DNA of 44,029 nt from IMG/VR virus record IMGVR_UViG_3300030329_002716, positions 1 to 44,029 of that record. The stretch is one strand, 5' to 3'. The translations under genes and the position numbers were made by a program. Shown here piece after piece: positions 41,947 to 44,029 of the stretch. The notes under the pieces are model-generated. The model was not told the DNA's origin. It searched no databases and saw only the letters and a list, made by a program, of their open reading frames with translations. Positions within the stretch are counted from its first letter, which is position 1; each line of letters begins with the position of its first letter. This DNA is from a virus.

Positions 41947-42990
41947 TTATTTTGTTTTAATTGATATTCTTACACTTTTTAGCGTATTAAATACATGTTT
42001 AACGCTATTAAACAAACGCCCAATAAAACCACATTCAACACGATTTAATCTTGCATCTATTGATTCAACATAACTTAATTCCACCCTATCATTTGAATAA
42101 GCTTCTAAATCCTCAACTTTACTTTCTAAATCGTGAAAATAACTTGAATCATTTATTTTGTCATCAATATCATTTTCATGTACTTTGTACTCCATGTCAG
42201 ATTGAATTTCACTAATATCATCATTAATTGATTTTATTACATCACTATTTTCTAGCAATGACATTAAATTATTATCATTAATATTTAATGAAGCTATTTT
42301 ATCATTTAATACATCAATTCTATCTTTCAATTTGTTTGCATCAATCATCCCATATTTATTCATTAATGAATGATTTATTGCATCAACTTCACTTCTCAAG
42401 TGCTTAATACTAATAACTTTACCCTTTTTATCATAAGCTAGTGATGTATTTATTTTATCTTTTAATGAATCAATATTATCATACAATAAATTATATTTAT
42501 CATCTAATGAATTATAATCATTTTTTTGGTTTGCGTTGATAACCTTAATATCTTTTTGCAATACTCCCAATAGCATATCATTTTCATTCACATCAAATTT
42601 TAATGATTTAATTTCTTTTTTTAAATCATCAATAGGTAATAAATAATTGTCAATTCTTTTATCTAATGAAACATACTTATTATCTAAATCATCATAATTA
42701 TTTCTATGTTTAAGCTCAATAGATTTAATTATGTCTTGTAATAATGTAAATTCCTTAGTTAAAGAATTAATTTCATCCCCTAATTTCGCACCATTATCAA
42801 ATGTTACATCATTAATATTAATCGTTTTTTTATTATGGTCAGATTTTACACTAGGCTTGAAAATTGCATTATTAATAATTTCATCAAACTCATCATCATT
42901 AATTGATATTAATTTTTCATTAAGTCCATCAATCAATTTATTAATATCTATTAATTCAAGACTATTATTATGTTTGCTATTATTTTTCAT
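41947..42990 (-). CDS. coiled-coil protein of unknown function, 347 aa
   Basis: A very Asn-, Asp-, Ile-, Leu- and Lys-rich protein with long heptad segments (for instance DDLKKEIKSLKFDVNENDML, HDLESKVEDLEAYSNDRV). The C-terminus (RLFNSVKHVFNTLKSVRISI) is a basic amphipathic helix that could bind a membrane. Base composition is more A+T-rich than in the neighbouring late operon. Ribosome binding site AAAGGAATAT. It is not near structural genes; possibly a host-interaction or filament-forming protein, but no function can be assigned. Confidence 0.6.
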   Translation of the reverse strand: MKNNSKHNNSLELIDINKLIDGLNEKLISINDDEFDEIINNAIFKPSVKSDHNKKTININDVTFDNGAKLGDEINSLTKEFTLLQDIIKSIELKHRNNYDDLDNKYVSLDKRIDNYLLPIDDLKKEIKSLKFDVNENDMLLGVLQKDIKVINANQKNDYNSLDDKYNLLYDNIDSLKDKINTSLAYDKKGKVISIKHLRSEVDAINHSLMNKYGMIDANKLKDRIDVLNDKIASLNINDNNLMSLLENSDVIKSINDDISEIQSDMEYKVHENDIDDKINDSSYFHDLESKVEDLEAYSNDRVELSYVESIDARLNRVECGFIGRLFNSVKHVFNTLKSVRISIKTK

Positions 42991-42991
42991 G

Positions 42992-43342
42992 TTATATTCC
43001 TTTATTTATGTTATTGATTATTAAACTTGATTTTGGTATATATTTAACTTGATTATTTTTTAGCGACATATACCTATCACTTATGGTGAATAATTCATTC
43101 ACTAGGCCATCAATATCAATTGTCCATTTATCAAAATAAATATAATTACTTAACATTCTTTTTATAAAATCTTTAGCAATTAAATTTATTTCATAAACAT
43201 CTTGATTATTATTTAAACACCTTAAATTTAAATTATGTATTGTGCCTACAATATATTTATATTCATTTAAATAATTGATGTTTTTTCCCTTCCTAGATAA
43301 TAACCTTCGTAACCTTCTATTGTTATTCCTTAAATGTCTCAT
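42992..43342 (-). CDS. unknown basic protein, 116 aa
   Basis: First gene of the leftward three-gene operon. The N-terminus (MRHLRNNNRRLRRLLSRKGK) is strongly basic, followed by a helical, Asn/Ile-rich domain with DFIKRMLSNYIYFDKWTIDI. Ribosome binding site TAGGAAAT. It precedes the coiled-coil gene by one base. It may bind nucleic acid through its N-terminus; function unknown. Confidence 0.55.
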   Translation of the reverse strand: MRHLRNNNRRLRRLLSRKGKNINYLNEYKYIVGTIHNLNLRCLNNNQDVYEINLIAKDFIKRMLSNYIYFDKWTIDIDGLVNELFTISDRYMSLKNNQVKYIPKSSLIINNINKGI

Positions 43343-43516
43343 TTGTTTTATTTCCTATGTTATTTGCTAACAAATTATTAAATATAATCTGATATTGCAA
43401 GTATTTTTTAATAATTAGTTATTGTTTCATATTATGTATTATTATTATCTTATATGGTAGTTGTTTTTTGAAATAGTGAGTAAACCAATAAAAAAGATAA
43501 AAAGGAGAAAGTTATC
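43343..43516. promoter_or_regulatory. divergent promoter region
   Basis: 174 bases of almost pure A+T between divergent genes. Several TATTAT-like boxes face right (for instance 43430-43435 and 43443-43448), with TTGTTT at 43422-43427 as a possible -35; TATATT-like boxes face left near 43380. No single promoter can be chosen. The TTTTAAG box of the late promoters is absent here. Confidence 0.4.
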
Positions 43517-43882
43517 ATGTCTAATAAATTATCTCAATTCTTAGGTGTAAAAGTAGTTAAAAAAGAAAGTAAAACTTCTACTAAACAATCGTCTTTTAAA
43601 AATGAAGTGAACGAGTTAGTAAAAGACACAATACACGATACTTTGCTTGAAAAATATCCAAAAAGCTATTTAAAAGTTAAAGCTAGTGGCTTGAAGGAAA
43701 CTAAGAAAGATAGTGGTGAGTATCAAATAGTAGAACTAGAAGGTTATTACTTAATTGAGGAAACTACAATTGACAATGGTGAAAAAAGCATTGAAGGTTT
43801 CAAGCTAATGAAACCACAATTCTACTTAGAGGGAGGAAAGGGAGAGAGTCATAAAGTGGTAGACTATAAACCAATTAAGTAA
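43517..43882 (+). CDS. unknown early protein, 121 aa
   Basis: Strong ribosome binding site AAAGGAGAAAG. The product has a basic N-terminus (LSQFLGVKVVKKESKTSTKQ), a helix with NEVNELVKDTIHDTLLEKYP, then a strand-rich domain (YQIVELEGYYLIEETTIDNG) ending KVVDYKPIK. No known motif. As a stand-alone gene with its own terminator next to early genes, it may be an early regulator or a host-interaction protein. Confidence 0.65.
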   Translation: MSNKLSQFLGVKVVKKESKTSTKQSSFKNEVNELVKDTIHDTLLEKYPKSYLKVKASGLKETKKDSGEYQIVELEGYYLIEETTIDNGEKSIEGFKLMKPQFYLEGGKGESHKVVDYKPIK

Positions 43883-43906
43883 AACTACCTAAGTAAAAAT
43901 AACAAG

Positions 43907-43945
43907 AGCCTATTAACTAGTAAAATAGTTAGTAGGCTTTTTTAT
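43907..43945 (+). terminator. intrinsic terminator
   Basis: AGCCTATTAACTA (43907-43919) pairs with TAGTTAGTAGGCT (43926-43938), with one G-T wobble, and is followed by a T run. It ends the transcript of the gene at 43517. Confidence 0.85.
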
Positions 43946-43961
43946 TACATTCAATATTTGG

Positions 43962-43989
43962 TTTACTAACAAAAATTTACTAACAAAAA
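43962..43989. repeat. 14-bp tandem direct repeat
   Basis: TTTACTAACAAAAA occurs twice in a row (43962-43975 and 43976-43989), just before the ribosome binding site of the last gene. It may be a regulator-binding site or a slippage product. Confidence 0.6.
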
Positions 43990-44006
43990 AAAGGAAAGTA
44001 AAAGTT

Positions 44007-44029
44007 ATGGATATAAATGAAAAGGAATA
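44007..44029 (+). CDS. start of a gene (partial)
   Basis: ATG at 44007 behind AAGGAAAG. Only MDINEKE is visible before the window ends. It is the next rightward gene after the terminator at 43907-43945 and probably the start of a further early operon. Confidence 0.6.

Overview
The window is a 44 kb piece of an A+T-rich genome of a tailed double-stranded DNA phage (Caudoviricetes). Terminase, portal, scaffold and major capsid genes lie in the usual order. A gp10-like tail protein and two very large proteins that look like internal or ejection proteins are present. No tape-measure, sheath or baseplate genes were recognised, so a short-tailed (podovirus-type) virion is the best inference. Most genes have strong AGGAG-type ribosome binding sites, which points to a bacterial host that uses Shine-Dalgarno sequences. 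The host cannot be named; the style of the small capsid and fibre proteins recalls environmental (marine-type) phages, which is only an impression. No integrase, RNA polymerase, DNA polymerase or tRNA gene was seen, so the genome continues outside the window.

Left arm (1-5966, rightward): a compact replication and nucleotide-metabolism arm. It starts with the end of a gene whose product has an SSB-like acidic tip and a 41-residue helix-turn-helix peptide, followed by a run of small overlapping genes, several with zinc-ribbon cysteines or coiled coils. A beta-class DNA methyltransferase is coupled by a 4-base overlap to an unknown protein that could be a restriction enzyme. A DnaB-type replicative helicase and a RuvC-like Holliday-junction nuclease close the arm. 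Three inverted-repeat elements sit in its few intergenic gaps, and one short gene (909-1202) is interrupted by an in-frame TGA.

Right arm (41383 down to 5950, leftward): one long late operon. In transcription order it encodes small terminase, a zinc-finger protein, a membrane protein, an M15-type endolysin, large terminase, portal, scaffold, major capsid, a capsid-associated protein and several small virion proteins. Head-tail adaptor-like proteins, fibre or decoration proteins, a GAMT-like methyltransferase and a further tail protein follow. Then come a cluster of small membrane proteins with a calcineurin-type phosphoesterase, a gp10-like tail protein, a fibre, and finally three giant internal proteins of 762, 1016 and 2841 residues. 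The last carries a zinc-metallopeptidase motif. The two arms converge and overlap by 17 bases at 5950-5966.

Right edge (41384-44029): a 358-base intergenic region with AT repeats of period 13, a GC-rich island and a bidirectional terminator separates the late operon from a very A+T-rich leftward operon of three unknown genes. That operon is divergent from a small rightward gene with its own terminator, after which a further gene begins at the window end. The small terminase and portal genes share a promoter-like motif (TTTTAAG, 6-8 bases, TATTAT) placed so close to the ATG that their transcripts would be nearly leaderless; a similar motif lies before the gene at 323.
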